A stretch of 34,100 bases of DNA from JBBRGK01 sp036741355 (GTDB taxonomy: Bacteria > Chloroflexota > Dehalococcoidia > CAUJGQ01): assembly GCA_036741355.1 (NCBI GenBank), contig DAINSK010000036.1, forward strand, positions 1 to 34,100, in the 5' to 3' direction. Shown here in pieces: positions 7,446 through 15,520 of the stretch (positions within the stretch are counted from its first letter, which is position 1; every line of letters begins with the position of its first letter). The translations under genes and the position numbers were made by a program. The notes under the pieces are model-generated. The model was given only the letters and a program-made list of their open reading frames with translations. It ran no database searches and was not told the DNA's origin.

Positions 7446-8879
7446 TTGACGGAGAACAAACTCCCTACGCGCTCTGAAGATTTCAACGAGTGGTTCAACC
7501 AGCTGGTGCTCCGGGCAGAGCTCGCCGACTACGCTCCTGTACGCGGCACTATGGTCGTGCGCCCGTACGGCTGGTCGCTCTGGGAGAACATCCAGCAGGC
7601 GCTCGACCGCCGCTTCAAGGCGACAGGCCACCTCAACGCCGGGTTCCCGATGTTGATCCCGATGTCGTTTTTCGAGCGCGAGAAGGAGCACGTCGAGGGG
7701 TTCGCGCCAGAGCTCGCCGTCGTCACCCACGGCGGCGGCGAAGAGCTGGCAGAGCCGCTCGCGGTTCGACCCACCTCCGAGACGATCATCGGCCACATGT
7801 ACGCGAAATGGATTAAGTCCTATCGCGACCTTCCGGTCCTGATCAACCTCTGGAACAGCGTTCTGCGCTGGGAGAAGCGGACAAAGCTCTTCCTGCGCAC
7901 GTCGGAGTTCTACTGGCAGGAAGGGCATACCGCCCACGCCACCTCCGCAGAAGCCGAAGAAGAGACGCTCCGCATGCTCGACATTTACGAGGACTTCGCC
8001 GTCAACGAGGCCGCCATTCCGGTCATTAAAGGGCAGAAAAGCGAGGGTGAGCGGTTCGCGGGCGCCGAACGCACGTACGCGATCGAAGCGATGATGGGCG
8101 ATTACCGCGCCCTGCAGTCGGGCACATCGCATTACTTTGGCCAGAACTTCGCCCGCGCTTTCGATATCCAGTATCTGGACGCGAACAACGTCCTGGAGTA
8201 CTGCTGGACGACCTCGTGGGGTCTATCAACTCGGTTCATCGGCGCCATCATCATGGTCCACGGGGACGACAACGGTTTGATATTGCCGCCGAAGCTGGCA
8301 CCCTACCAGGTGGTCGTCGTACCTATTTTCAAGAACGGTGAGGAACGGGCGCTGGTGATGGCCGAGGTGGATAAACTCAGCGCAGAATTAGGGGATGTCC
8401 GGGTGCGCGTGGACGCGCGGGAGAACCTGACCCCGGGCTTCAAATTCAACGAATGGGAGATGCGCGGCGTGCCCCTCCGCATCGAGATCGGACCCCGTGA
8501 CGTCGCCCAGGGCACCGTTGCTCTCGCCCGGCGCGATCACCCCGGAAAAGAGGGCAAGTCGTTTGTACCGCGTGCCGGAATCGCAGTCCGCGTGCGAGAG
8601 ACGCTGGTGGAGGTCCAGCAGTCAATGTACGAACGTGCCCTCAAATTCAGGGAAGATCATACCTACAATCCCGCGGACTACGGTGAGTTCAAGGAGGCGA
8701 TCGAACGCGGCTTCGCGTTCGCCTGGTGGTGTGGGGACCCCGACTGTGAAACATCCATCAAGGAAGAGACCCGTGCCACGAACCGGTGCATCCCGCTGGA
8801 GCAGCCCGGCGGTTCTGGTCGCTGCATCTTCTGCGGCCGGGATGCCCGTCAGAAGGCGATCTTTGCGCGGGCGTATTAG
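7446..8879 (+). CDS. proS: prolyl-tRNA synthetase, archaeal/eukaryotic type
   Basis: A class II synthetase of 477 residues that charges tRNA-Pro with proline. It has PLAVRPTSETIIGHMYAKWI, motif 2 (LRWEKRTKLFLRTSEFYWQEGHTAHA split around the Arg), motif 3 near GLSTRFIGAIIMVHGDDNG, an anticodon-binding domain from about residue 285, and the extra C-terminal zinc-type domain with CGDPDC and CIFCGRD ending in a C-terminal Tyr. It lacks the INS editing domain of the usual bacterial enzyme. This architecture is found in archaea, eukaryotes and some bacteria, including Chloroflexota and Deinococcus. The TTG start at 7446 is chosen because GGGAGG lies ten bases upstream and known homologues start near there; an in-frame ATG at 7380 is less likely. 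Confidence 0.95.
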   Translation: MTENKLPTRSEDFNEWFNQLVLRAELADYAPVRGTMVVRPYGWSLWENIQQALDRRFKATGHLNAGFPMLIPMSFFEREKEHVEGFAPELAVVTHGGGEELAEPLAVRPTSETIIGHMYAKWIKSYRDLPVLINLWNSVLRWEKRTKLFLRTSEFYWQEGHTAHATSAEAEEETLRMLDIYEDFAVNEAAIPVIKGQKSEGERFAGAERTYAIEAMMGDYRALQSGTSHYFGQNFARAFDIQYLDANNVLEYCWTTSWGLSTRFIGAIIMVHGDDNGLILPPKLAPYQVVVVPIFKNGEERALVMAEVDKLSAELGDVRVRVDARENLTPGFKFNEWEMRGVPLRIEIGPRDVAQGTVALARRDHPGKEGKSFVPRAGIAVRVRETLVEVQQSMYERALKFREDHTYNPADYGEFKEAIERGFAFAWWCGDPDCETSIKEETRATNRCIPLEQPGGSGRCIFCGRDARQKAIFARAY

Positions 8880-8962
8880 TTCGGGCACCTGGCCATAGGC
8901 AGTCAGCGGTGATCGGTTGTTGGCGCCCGGCGAGCGGGCGCTGGAATCAAAGGAGCATGGAG

Positions 8963-9763
8963 ATGGCACAGGACTATAGCGCTTACCAACACCTGGTGTG
9001 CGAGCGGGTTGAGGACGGGATCTTGAAGATCACGATCAACAACCCCGAGAGCCTGAACGCGATCACCCCGCCGATACACACCGAATTGAGCCGAATCTGG
9101 TTCGACGTGGCCGCCGATCATGAGACCAGAGTGGTGATGCTGACCGGCGCCGGGAGGGCGTTCTCTGCCGGCGGCGACGTCCACAACATGCGCGCCGTTT
9201 GGGGTAATCGCGATATTGCCGGCCTGATGCAAGAAGCCAAACAGATCATCTACGGCATGCTCGAAGTGCCGCAGCCGCTGATCGCGCTTGTCAACGGCCA
9301 CGCGGTGGGATTGGGAGCGACGCTGGCGCTCACGTGCGACATCGTCTACGCGGCCGAAAGCGCCCGCATCGGCGATCGGCACGTGAACGTCGGCCTTGTG
9401 GCGGGCGACGGCGGGGCGCTCATCTGGCCGCTGCTCGTCGGCCCCCACCGCGCCAAGCAGTTCCTCATGACCGGCGAGTTGATTCCAGCGAGCGACGCGG
9501 CCGCAATGGGGCTGATTAATAGAGCCGTGCCGGCCGATCAGTTGGAGACGACTGGACTGGAAATGGCCAGACAGCTAGCGTCCCTGGCTCCGCTGGCCGT
9601 CAGTTGGACGAAGCTTTCGGTGAACAAGACGCTCAAGCTGGTCGCGAACGCCGCTTTCGACACGTCGCTGGCATGGGAGGCTGCCAGCATGATGAGCAAG
9701 GACCACCTCGAAGCGGTGACGGCGTTCATCGAGAAGCGGCCAGCTAACTTCATCGCCCGCTGA
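8963..9763 (+). CDS. enoyl-CoA hydratase/isomerase family protein (atypical crotonase)
   Basis: A 266-residue crotonase. The oxyanion-hole segments are present (GAGRAFSAGGD and VNGHAVGLGATLALTCDI). The two Glu residues used for hydration are not: the GGGCE motif reads GLGAT and the second Glu position reads GDRHVNVG. An Asp follows in VAGDGGAL. It therefore is probably not a plain enoyl-CoA hydratase and could be an isomerase, hydrolase or other crotonase-fold enzyme. AGGAG at 8951-8955 is one base from the first ATG and seven from the second, so 8963 is preferred. It follows proS by 83 bases with no shared function apparent. Confidence 0.85.
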   Translation: MAQDYSAYQHLVCERVEDGILKITINNPESLNAITPPIHTELSRIWFDVAADHETRVVMLTGAGRAFSAGGDVHNMRAVWGNRDIAGLMQEAKQIIYGMLEVPQPLIALVNGHAVGLGATLALTCDIVYAAESARIGDRHVNVGLVAGDGGALIWPLLVGPHRAKQFLMTGELIPASDAAAMGLINRAVPADQLETTGLEMARQLASLAPLAVSWTKLSVNKTLKLVANAAFDTSLAWEAASMMSKDHLEAVTAFIEKRPANFIAR

Positions 9764-9988
9764 GCACCGCCCGAGCGGGTCCCGGCTTTGCCCGAGCGTG
9801 CTCGCGTCGCCGGCCGGCCGATGTAATAACGTCGACCGATCAAGTGCGTCCAGCTAAGCAAGGCGCACGACGGCACTTTCACGAACTTCGGCGACGTCCT
9901 GTGCGCCGATAAGTAGCCACCGGCCGCTTGAGGAATTGCGAACCGATTCCGGCGCGGAGTACAAATGTCGCGATAAGGGAGGTTCGCA

Positions 9989-10444
9989 ATGGCCAGCTTG
10001 ACCGCGGAGTGGCTTTCTCAGCAGATCGTCGAACACACCCCGGACGCCGTAATCTTCGCCGACCATGAAGGTCTGGTTCGCCTCTGGAACATGGGCGCGG
10101 AGGTCATGTTCGGCTACACCGCCGACGAGGCGATCGGCCAGAACCTGGAGCTGATCATCCCCGAGCGCCTGCGCCAGCGCCATAACGAGGGCTACGCGAA
10201 GACGATGCAGACCGGCGAGACGCGCTACGGCGGCGGAGAGTTGCTCGCCGTTCCGGCGACGCGCAAGGACGGCACGCGCATCTCGATCGAGTTCAGCATC
10301 GCCCTGCTGAAAGATGATGCCGGCAAGGTATTGGGCGCGATCGCGGTGCTGCGCGACGTGAGCGGCCGCTGGCAGAAAGAGCGCGAGCTGAACCAGCGGC
10401 TGGGCGAGCTGGAAGCGAAAGTCAAGGCCTACCCGTCAAGCTGA
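9989..10444 (+). CDS. stand-alone PAS-domain protein
   Basis: A 151-residue protein made of one PAS sensor domain (about residues 10-130) and a short coiled-coil tail (WQKERELNQRLGELEAKV). The PAS core is well conserved: PDAVIFADHEGLVRLWN, AIGQNLELIIPERLRQRH and GAIAVLRDVSGR. There is no kinase, cyclase or other output domain and no signal peptide, so it must act through a partner protein or bind a ligand on its own. The strand LRDVSGRWQKERE is where longer relatives continue into a histidine kinase. The start has GGGAGG six bases upstream. 225 bases without a gene precede it. Confidence 0.85.
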   Translation: MASLTAEWLSQQIVEHTPDAVIFADHEGLVRLWNMGAEVMFGYTADEAIGQNLELIIPERLRQRHNEGYAKTMQTGETRYGGGELLAVPATRKDGTRISIEFSIALLKDDAGKVLGAIAVLRDVSGRWQKERELNQRLGELEAKVKAYPSS

Positions 10445-10462
10445 ACCGATCGGCTACCATGA

Positions 10463-10485
10463 GGCGACGCGACCGGTGCGTCGCC
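10463..10485 (+). terminator. hairpin after the PAS gene, possible terminator
   Basis: GGCGACGC at 10463-10470 pairs with GCGTCGCC at 10478-10485 around a 7-base loop, 18 bases after the PAS stop codon. No T-run follows, so it could be a non-canonical terminator or an mRNA-stabilising stem. Confidence 0.4.
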
Positions 10486-10592
10486 GGGACCCGGGCAGCG
10501 CATGACGTAGCTGAATGAATTTCGATAAAGGCCGGGTCCGCGCGGGACACCATGGGCGTGCGGGCTTCTAAGATAACGAATTGGAGGATGTC

Positions 10593-10799
10593 ATGAGTCA
10601 ACAGTCTGGCGATAGCCGGCCGAAGAAGCCGAATGCGACCGATCAATCGAAGGACATAGCGGGCTCGACCGTCCAGACGGCCACGCCCCTGCACTTCTCG
10701 GGAGACGACCCAACTCTCGACGAGCTGGATTCTGCCGGCGCGGATTCGTTTCCGGCGAGCGATCCCCCTTCGATGACGTCGCCGACGAAGCGCATCTGA
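10593..10799 (+). CDS. small acidic conserved protein with SFPASDPPS tail
   Basis: A 68-residue hydrophilic protein. The N-terminus is polar and probably disordered; the C-terminal third (DELDSAGADSFPASDPPS) resembles a short motif, D-x-x-x-E/D-SFPASDPP, that I recall at the end of many small uncharacterised bacterial proteins. The ATG at 10593 has GGAGG five bases upstream, a strong site. It stands alone between the PAS and methyltransferase genes. No enzyme motif, membrane segment or signal is present. Function unknown; I do not assign one. Confidence 0.65.
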   Translation: MSQQSGDSRPKKPNATDQSKDIAGSTVQTATPLHFSGDDPTLDELDSAGADSFPASDPPSMTSPTKRI

Positions 10800-10870
10800 T
10801 GTCGATTCGACAAGGCGTACGATGTCCACGGTCTGAGTCATTCGCGTAAACCTACGTATCGTGGACCACA

Positions 10871-11674
10871 ATGAACCCCGCTTCTTCCTCGAACCCGGTT
10901 CGCGCGCCTCGCGCCAGGTGGCTGGACGTGCTCGAAGTTGTCGCTGCTGAAGCGTATGGCGAAGGCGCATACGTCGGGCAGGAATGCTTCATGAGCGCCG
11001 GCGAGATACTTGCGCTGGGCAGGGCCGCAGGCCTGACTTCAGGCAGCCACCTGCTGGACCTTTGCTGCGGCTCGGCCGGTCCGGCTCTGTTTCTGGCGCG
11101 GGCGACCGGATGCCGCGTCGTGGGTATCGACCAGGATGCCGAGGCCGCGCGTCTTGCCGCGAAGCGATGGGATGCGGCTGGGATGAGCGGTTCAGGCTCG
11201 TTTCTCTCGGCCGACGTCCTGCGTGCGCCGGTGCGCGGTCCGTTCGATGCGGTCATGCTGCTGGAATCACTGATGGGATTCGCAGACAAGAGATCGTTAT
11301 TCCGAACCGTGCACCGGCTACTGCGCCCCGGTGGCACCTTTCTACTTACTGACGAGACCGGTTTGCCGCTGACTGTCGACGAAATAGACCGAATGCCGGG
11401 AGGAGACAGAGTCTCGTTCGTCTCGGCCGAGTGGCTGATGTCGTTGCTCGGCGACGCCGGCTTCCACGTGCGATCCGTAGAGGACTGCACCGAGGCGCAT
11501 GCGACCGTCGCGGAGCGACTGGCACTGGCGTTCTTCCGTGACAGCGACGAGGTTAAGGGGTGGGTCGGGCACGAGCGATGGCGAATTATGGCGGTAGCTC
11601 ACCGCCAGTGGGCGCTATGGTTCGCAACCGGGCGCCTGCGGAACCTGCAGATCGTCGCCGAACGGCTGCCATAG
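10871..11674 (+). CDS. SAM-dependent class I methyltransferase
   Basis: A 267-residue protein with a Rossmann-like methyltransferase core. Motif I is LLDLCCGSAGPALFLAR (about residues 61-77), the acidic end of beta-2 is in RVVGIDQDAEAAR, and motif IV/post-I lies in PFDAVMLLESLMGF with LLRPGGTFLLTDE after it. N-terminal helix (VGQECFMSAGEILALG) and C-terminal helices (ERWRIMAVAHRQWALWF) resemble small-molecule methyltransferases of the UbiE/sarcosine-type group. The acceptor is unknown. It lies 130 bases upstream of the selenoprotein gene on the same strand but no shared promoter can be shown. Confidence 0.8.
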   Translation: MNPASSSNPVRAPRARWLDVLEVVAAEAYGEGAYVGQECFMSAGEILALGRAAGLTSGSHLLDLCCGSAGPALFLARATGCRVVGIDQDAEAARLAAKRWDAAGMSGSGSFLSADVLRAPVRGPFDAVMLLESLMGFADKRSLFRTVHRLLRPGGTFLLTDETGLPLTVDEIDRMPGGDRVSFVSAEWLMSLLGDAGFHVRSVEDCTEAHATVAERLALAFFRDSDEVKGWVGHERWRIMAVAHRQWALWFATGRLRNLQIVAERLP

Positions 11675-11804
11675 ATGGCCCGTTAGCGTGCAGCGACCAC
11701 GCGCTCCGGTTCGATAGTGATAGACTCGGTCTCACGTGGCGGCCCCCGGCCGAGCCGGCATTCACTCGACGGCCGATTGCAACGAGTTATTGCAGGACGA
11801 AGCG

Positions 11805-12674
11805 ATGACGACGACAGAGAATGCCACCGAGCCTGTGGCAGTCGATCGGACCCATAAGACCTTCATCGACTACATGGAGAAGACGCGCGAACATTACCTC
11901 TCACAGGGCTTCAACAACCCGTACGCGTGGGCGTACCACCGGGAAGTTCCGTTTGCCCGCCTCGAAAAGCCGCTACCGGAATGCCGGGTAGCCGTGATCA
12001 CGACGGCGGCGCGTTATCAGCCGGACAAGGGCGATCAGGGTCCACACGCGCCCTACAACCAAGAGGCGAAGTTTCACGCGGTCTTCACGGACCCGGTCGA
12101 CCGGCCGGCGGACCTGCGCATCTCGCATATCGGCTACGACCGCGCCAACACCGTTCCGGACGACATCGACGCCTACTTTCCACTTGCCAGGCTCAAGGAG
12201 TTCGTGGCAGAGGGCCGCATCGGCAGCTTATCGCCGCGCTTCTACTCCGTTCCTACGTTGCGCAGCCAGCGCAATACGGACGAGCGTGACGCGCCGGAGA
12301 TCGTGCGGCTTTGCCGCGAAGACGGGGTTGACGTCGCAGTCTTGACCGCCATCTGACCGGTGTGCCACCAGACCGTGAGTCTGGTTGCGCGACATCTCGA
12401 AGCGAACGGTATTCCGACTGTCATCCTTGGCAGCGCCCGTGACATTGTCGAGCACTGCGGTGTGCCGCGGTTCGTCTTTTCAGATTTCCCGCTCGGCAAT
12501 CCGTGCGGCCGGCCACACGACCAGCCGATGCAAAAGAGCATCGTGGGGCTGGCGCTGGACGTGCTGGAATCGTCAGCCGCCGCACGCACGACGGTGCAGA
12601 CGCCGTTCATTTGGAGCGACGATCAGTCCTGGCGCGGGCGATATTTGAGCGATCCCGCGGGAGAGATCGGTTAG
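11805..12674 (+). CDS. GrdB/PrdB-family selenoprotein (Sec at codon 184)
   Basis: A 289-residue member of the glycine/betaine/sarcosine/D-proline reductase selenoprotein B family, read through an in-frame TGA at 12354-12356. Before it the protein reads EIVRLCREDGVDVAVLTAI; after it PVCHQTVSLVARHLEANGIP continues in the same frame for 105 codons to a TAG. The Sec would form a U-P-V-C redox motif, exactly where this family keeps Sec or Cys. Upstream the family features YAWAYHREVPFARL and RISHIGYDR are clear. A SECIS-like hairpin follows. In Stickland fermenters such proteins reduce amino-acid derivatives; here no GrdA, GrdC or GrdD is adjacent, so the substrate is unknown. The ATG at 11805 has AGGA eight bases upstream. 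An ordinary annotation would split it into two genes. Confidence 0.85.
12367..12385 (+). promoter_or_regulatory. bacterial SECIS-like hairpin for Sec insertion
   Basis: ACCAGAC (12367-12373) pairs perfectly with GTCTGGT (12379-12385) around the loop CGTGA. The stem begins 10 bases and the loop 17 bases after the UGA. A G is the second base of the loop. Stem length, distance and loop G all fit the bacterial SECIS rule that SelB recognises. The hairpin is also inside the coding sequence, as required. Confidence 0.7.
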
Positions 12675-12920
12675 ATGGTCGAAACCGCGTCGGTACCCGT
12701 CGTCGTCTATTCCACGCCGCTATGCGGTCCCTGCGAGGAGCTGAAGTCGTATCTGCGGTCGCGCGGAGTTCAGTTCCGCGTGCGGGACGTGCTGATCGAG
12801 GAAGAGGCGGCCGATGAGCTGGAACGCCGCGATATCTGGTCTACGCCCGCGCTATCGGTCGGCGACAGGTTCGTCGAAGGCTTCGACCGGGCACGAGTCG
12901 ACGCCCTGCTCGGTCTGTAA
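12675..12920 (+). CDS. glutaredoxin-like thiol-disulfide protein (CGPC)
   Basis: An 81-residue glutaredoxin/NrdH-type protein: VVVYSTPLCGPCEELKSYL with the redox CGPC near residue 16, the cis-Pro segment WSTPALSVGD, and the C-terminal GFDRARVDALL. The ATG directly follows the selenoprotein TAG with no spacer, so the two are translationally linked; GGAGAG lies about nine bases upstream inside the selenoprotein gene. CGPC is more usual in thioredoxins than glutaredoxins (CPYC/CPxC). The tight link suggests that it recycles the oxidised UPVC centre of the selenoprotein; this is inference. Confidence 0.85.
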   Translation: MVETASVPVVVYSTPLCGPCEELKSYLRSRGVQFRVRDVLIEEEAADELERRDIWSTPALSVGDRFVEGFDRARVDALLGL

Positions 12921-12968
12921 ATTCGCTCCGGCAATTCCTCTCCAGGGCATTAGCACTTCGCGCATTCA

Positions 12969-13214
12969 TCATAGGAATCCGGTGATCACGCGCCGCATTC
13001 GCGGCAGGATCAGCCCGAGAATGAGCCCCAGTACGCCGGCGACGAGCAATGCCCACGACAGGCTTGTATTCGAGTGCCAGAACAGGTAGTTGATGCGGAC
13101 TTTGCTCCCGTTCTGGACCAGGAAGACCACGAACAACGTCAGAACGGCTGCCAGGCTGCAAAGGCGGATGATCAGCCGGTGGTTTGTGCGGGGTGACTCG
13201 GTTGGAGCCGTCAA
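12969..13214 (-). CDS. LapA-domain (DUF1049-like) small membrane protein
   Basis: An 81-residue protein with two transmembrane helices, about residues 15-33 (IIRLCSLAAVLTLFVVFLV) and 50-70 (LSWALLVAGVLGLILGLILP), joined by QNGSKVRINYLFWHSN. The FLVQN segment followed by a V-x-I/V-x-F/Y-L strand and the second helix ending in RMRR is the LapA/DUF1049 pattern; in E. coli the relative LapA works with LapB in lipopolysaccharide assembly, but many members are in bacteria without LPS. The TTG start at 13214 is supported by GGAGG six bases upstream. It converges with the glutaredoxin gene. Confidence 0.8.
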   Translation of the reverse strand: MTAPTESPRTNHRLIIRLCSLAAVLTLFVVFLVQNGSKVRINYLFWHSNTSLSWALLVAGVLGLILGLILPRMRRVITGFL

Positions 13215-13323
13215 TATGCCCTCCTGTCTACGTCGGGACCGGTAGTGTACTACGACGGATTATCCACCATAAAGGCTAAGCTAACTGCCGTGGCTTCTGA
13301 AAACGCGGGGTGTGGAGGCCAAC

Positions 13324-14163
13324 ATGGGTACGATTGACGGGAAAGTGGCGGTCGTCACGGGCGGCGCCAGTGGCATCGGCGAAGGCACGGTGCGGCTGTT
13401 CGTTAGGGAAGGCGCAAGAGTCGTGATCGCCGATATTCAAGACGCCCGCGGTCAGAAGCTGGCCGAGGAGCTGGGAACATCGGCCAGCTACTATCACACC
13501 GACGTGAGCCGGGAGAGCGACGTCCGTGACGCCATCCAACACGGGATTTCGAAATGGGGCCGTTTGGACTGCATGTTTAACAACGCCGGCTTCGGCGGCG
13601 TTTCCGGGCCGATCGAGAGCACTGACATGGATGCCTACGACAACACCGTGAGTGTGCTACTCCGCGGTGTGGTGCTGGGGATGAAGTACGCGGCTCCGGT
13701 GATGAAGGCGCAGGGCAGCGGCAGTATCATAAGCACGGCCAGCGTTGCCGGGCTCGGCGTCGGTTATGGACCCCACATCTACAGCGCCTGCAAGGCCGCG
13801 GTCGTTCACCTCACTAAATCGGTCGCAAACGAGCTGGCCGAAAACGGCGTGCGGGTGAACGCGATTGCCCCCGGCGGCATCGCGACGCCTATCTTCGGCA
13901 AAGGTATGGGGCTGACCCCCGAGCAGGCCGACCTGACGATCGAGCTGATGAAGGTTCGGCTCGCTGAGGCGCAGCCGATCACGCGCGCGGGATTGCCATC
14001 GGATATCGCCGAGGCAGCCCTCTGGCTCGTCAGCGACGCATCGAGCTTCGTCACCGGCCACACGCTGCTGGTAGACGGCGGACTGCTCACCGGCCGGCGG
14101 TGGTCCGAGCGCCAGGCGCTGGCCCAGCAGCGCCGCGCCCAGTTCGGCGCCGTGCCGGCGTAA
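13324..14163 (+). CDS. SDR-family NAD-dependent dehydrogenase
   Basis: A 279-residue short-chain dehydrogenase. TGGASGIG at residues 12-19, Asp37 (NAD preference), NNAG at 86-89, Ser140 and the Tyr153-x3-Lys157 pair are all present. The Asn of the helix-4 tetrad is replaced within SVLLRGVVLG, a variant known in a subgroup of SDRs. A 25-residue tail after VDGGL is Arg/Gln-rich (RRWSERQALAQQRRAQ). The start at 13324 has GGAGG five bases upstream; an in-frame GTG at 13312 lacks one. Substrate unknown; this subgroup often contains hydroxy-steroid, cyclic alcohol or terpene alcohol dehydrogenases. Confidence 0.9.
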   Translation: MGTIDGKVAVVTGGASGIGEGTVRLFVREGARVVIADIQDARGQKLAEELGTSASYYHTDVSRESDVRDAIQHGISKWGRLDCMFNNAGFGGVSGPIESTDMDAYDNTVSVLLRGVVLGMKYAAPVMKAQGSGSIISTASVAGLGVGYGPHIYSACKAAVVHLTKSVANELAENGVRVNAIAPGGIATPIFGKGMGLTPEQADLTIELMKVRLAEAQPITRAGLPSDIAEAALWLVSDASSFVTGHTLLVDGGLLTGRRWSERQALAQQRRAQFGAVPA

Positions 14164-14488
14164 ACTGGAGGTAGGAACCGAGTCTTCGGACGTGGCGGAA
14201 CCCAGTTGCGCGTGCTGCAGATCGTCCGACTTATGCTCCCTAGGACCGCTTCCTTCGCACACTACTGAGAGAGGCCAGAGCGCAACGCGGCCGCTCCCTG
14301 GCAGGGATGAAGGGGACCCCGCCCTACAGGCTGAGACTTTGGGCGTACGGAAGAGCGGCGGTCCAGCGGCCCTATCAGTGTCCTTCCGGCATATTCCATA
14401 AAGGATGTCGCCACATGGCTCAGGCTCTCCTTCTCTTTTTGGTGAGGCCCAATAGCGAGGCGCAGTTTGCGGCGAACACGGTGAGCGG
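14164..14488. other. non-coding stretch, no gene seen
   Basis: This 325-base stretch between an SDR and a DUF6308-like gene has only short, compositionally poor frames on both strands. I see no tRNA fold, clear promoter or terminator. It may hold decayed sequence. Confidence 0.4.
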
Positions 14489-15235
14489 TCATGCGTGCCC
14501 AGTTTCCGTGCGATACCACGGACCCCAGCGCGGATGCGGTGTCGCGCCGTGAATAGCGACTTCCGTCCACAGGAGAATGTCGAGAATCCGGACTTTGGAC
14601 AGATGTACGGGAATCTGCTGCCCCTTGAAGCGGCCAACGGTTGGGACGACTGACACGACGCCATCCACATAGGCCTTGAGTTCAGTCAGCACGGCCTGGT
14701 TGCGCTTCCCGAGCTCCCTGAGGCCGCGTTGGACGGCGATCATCCGCGCCGAGTAGAATGCCGGCGTTTCCGGACGCTCACCCAGACGCCGTTCGTCGAT
14801 GCCGAGACATTCTCGGACATAGCTGTCTGACACCCCGACAAAACGTGGCCTTTTGAGAAAGAGCACCTTGCTGGCGGCCATGTCCGTCAACCACTTGTGT
14901 GCGGAGATGACCTCGACGAGCCGTCCGAGCGTTGCTAACCCTACCGCCACCGCCTCATCGGACCCATCGATGAGGTCCAGCGTCGTCGGGATGGCGCGGA
15001 GTTCAGGGAGTGGTTGGCCGACGAACTGGTTCCAGGCGGCCCGTGAGGACCGGGCAAACATGGCACTGTTCATGGCGTGCACATGGTCCCCGGTGATGAC
15101 GTCATCGGCAGCGGCGAAGCGAGTAGCTGCGTAGTCGTAGTCGGCGTAGGCGTCCCGTTCCACAAACGTCCGGAGCCGCCACTTGCAGTGAGGGATGAGC
15201 CGACCAGCCGGCAGCGACAGCGAGAGGTCCTCCAC
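14489..15235 (-). CDS. hypothetical protein resembling DUF6308
   Basis: A protein of about 248 residues with no enzyme motif that I can name. The segment ASKVLFLKRPRFVGVSDSYV (about residues 121-140) and the later LSKVRILDILLWTEV resemble the DUF6308 family, which has no known function. A GTG start at 15235 is chosen because AGGAG lies seven bases upstream; a TTG five codons earlier has no ribosome site. Gene-poor stretches lie on both sides (14164-14488 and 15236-15520), unlike the dense rest of the window, so it may have been acquired. Confidence in the gene is fair, in the family low. Confidence 0.6.
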   Translation of the reverse strand: MEDLSLSLPAGRLIPHCKWRLRTFVERDAYADYDYAATRFAAADDVITGDHVHAMNSAMFARSSRAAWNQFVGQPLPELRAIPTTLDLIDGSDEAVAVGLATLGRLVEVISAHKWLTDMAASKVLFLKRPRFVGVSDSYVRECLGIDERRLGERPETPAFYSARMIAVQRGLRELGKRNQAVLTELKAYVDGVVSVVPTVGRFKGQQIPVHLSKVRILDILLWTEVAIHGATPHPRWGPWYRTETGHA

Positions 15236-15520
15236 GTGCAGTCTCCTCAAGGCGCGGCAAGCCCGCCAATCTGCGGACCCAGTGCTACACCGCGTGCATC
15301 ACTCGTAGCCGCAGGAGGACGAAGCTCGCGCGACCGTGCATCTGGCGCTGAATCCGAGACGAGAGGCTTCCGGTTGCCCGTTTTGGCCACCGCATCAGTC
15401 GCATCAAGCGCGAAGACCTGGATCGCGTTTACGGTCCAAGAGAACCCGCTACGTTAGCGAGTGAACAACTCGTCGGAACGCGAGCAGCGGTATGTTCACA
15501 CTTTCAGCATTTGAGCCGTT

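Noticed and set aside
7311..8132. 273-residue minus-strand frame opposite proS
   Set aside because: Mirror of codon bias in proS; no protein-like motif.
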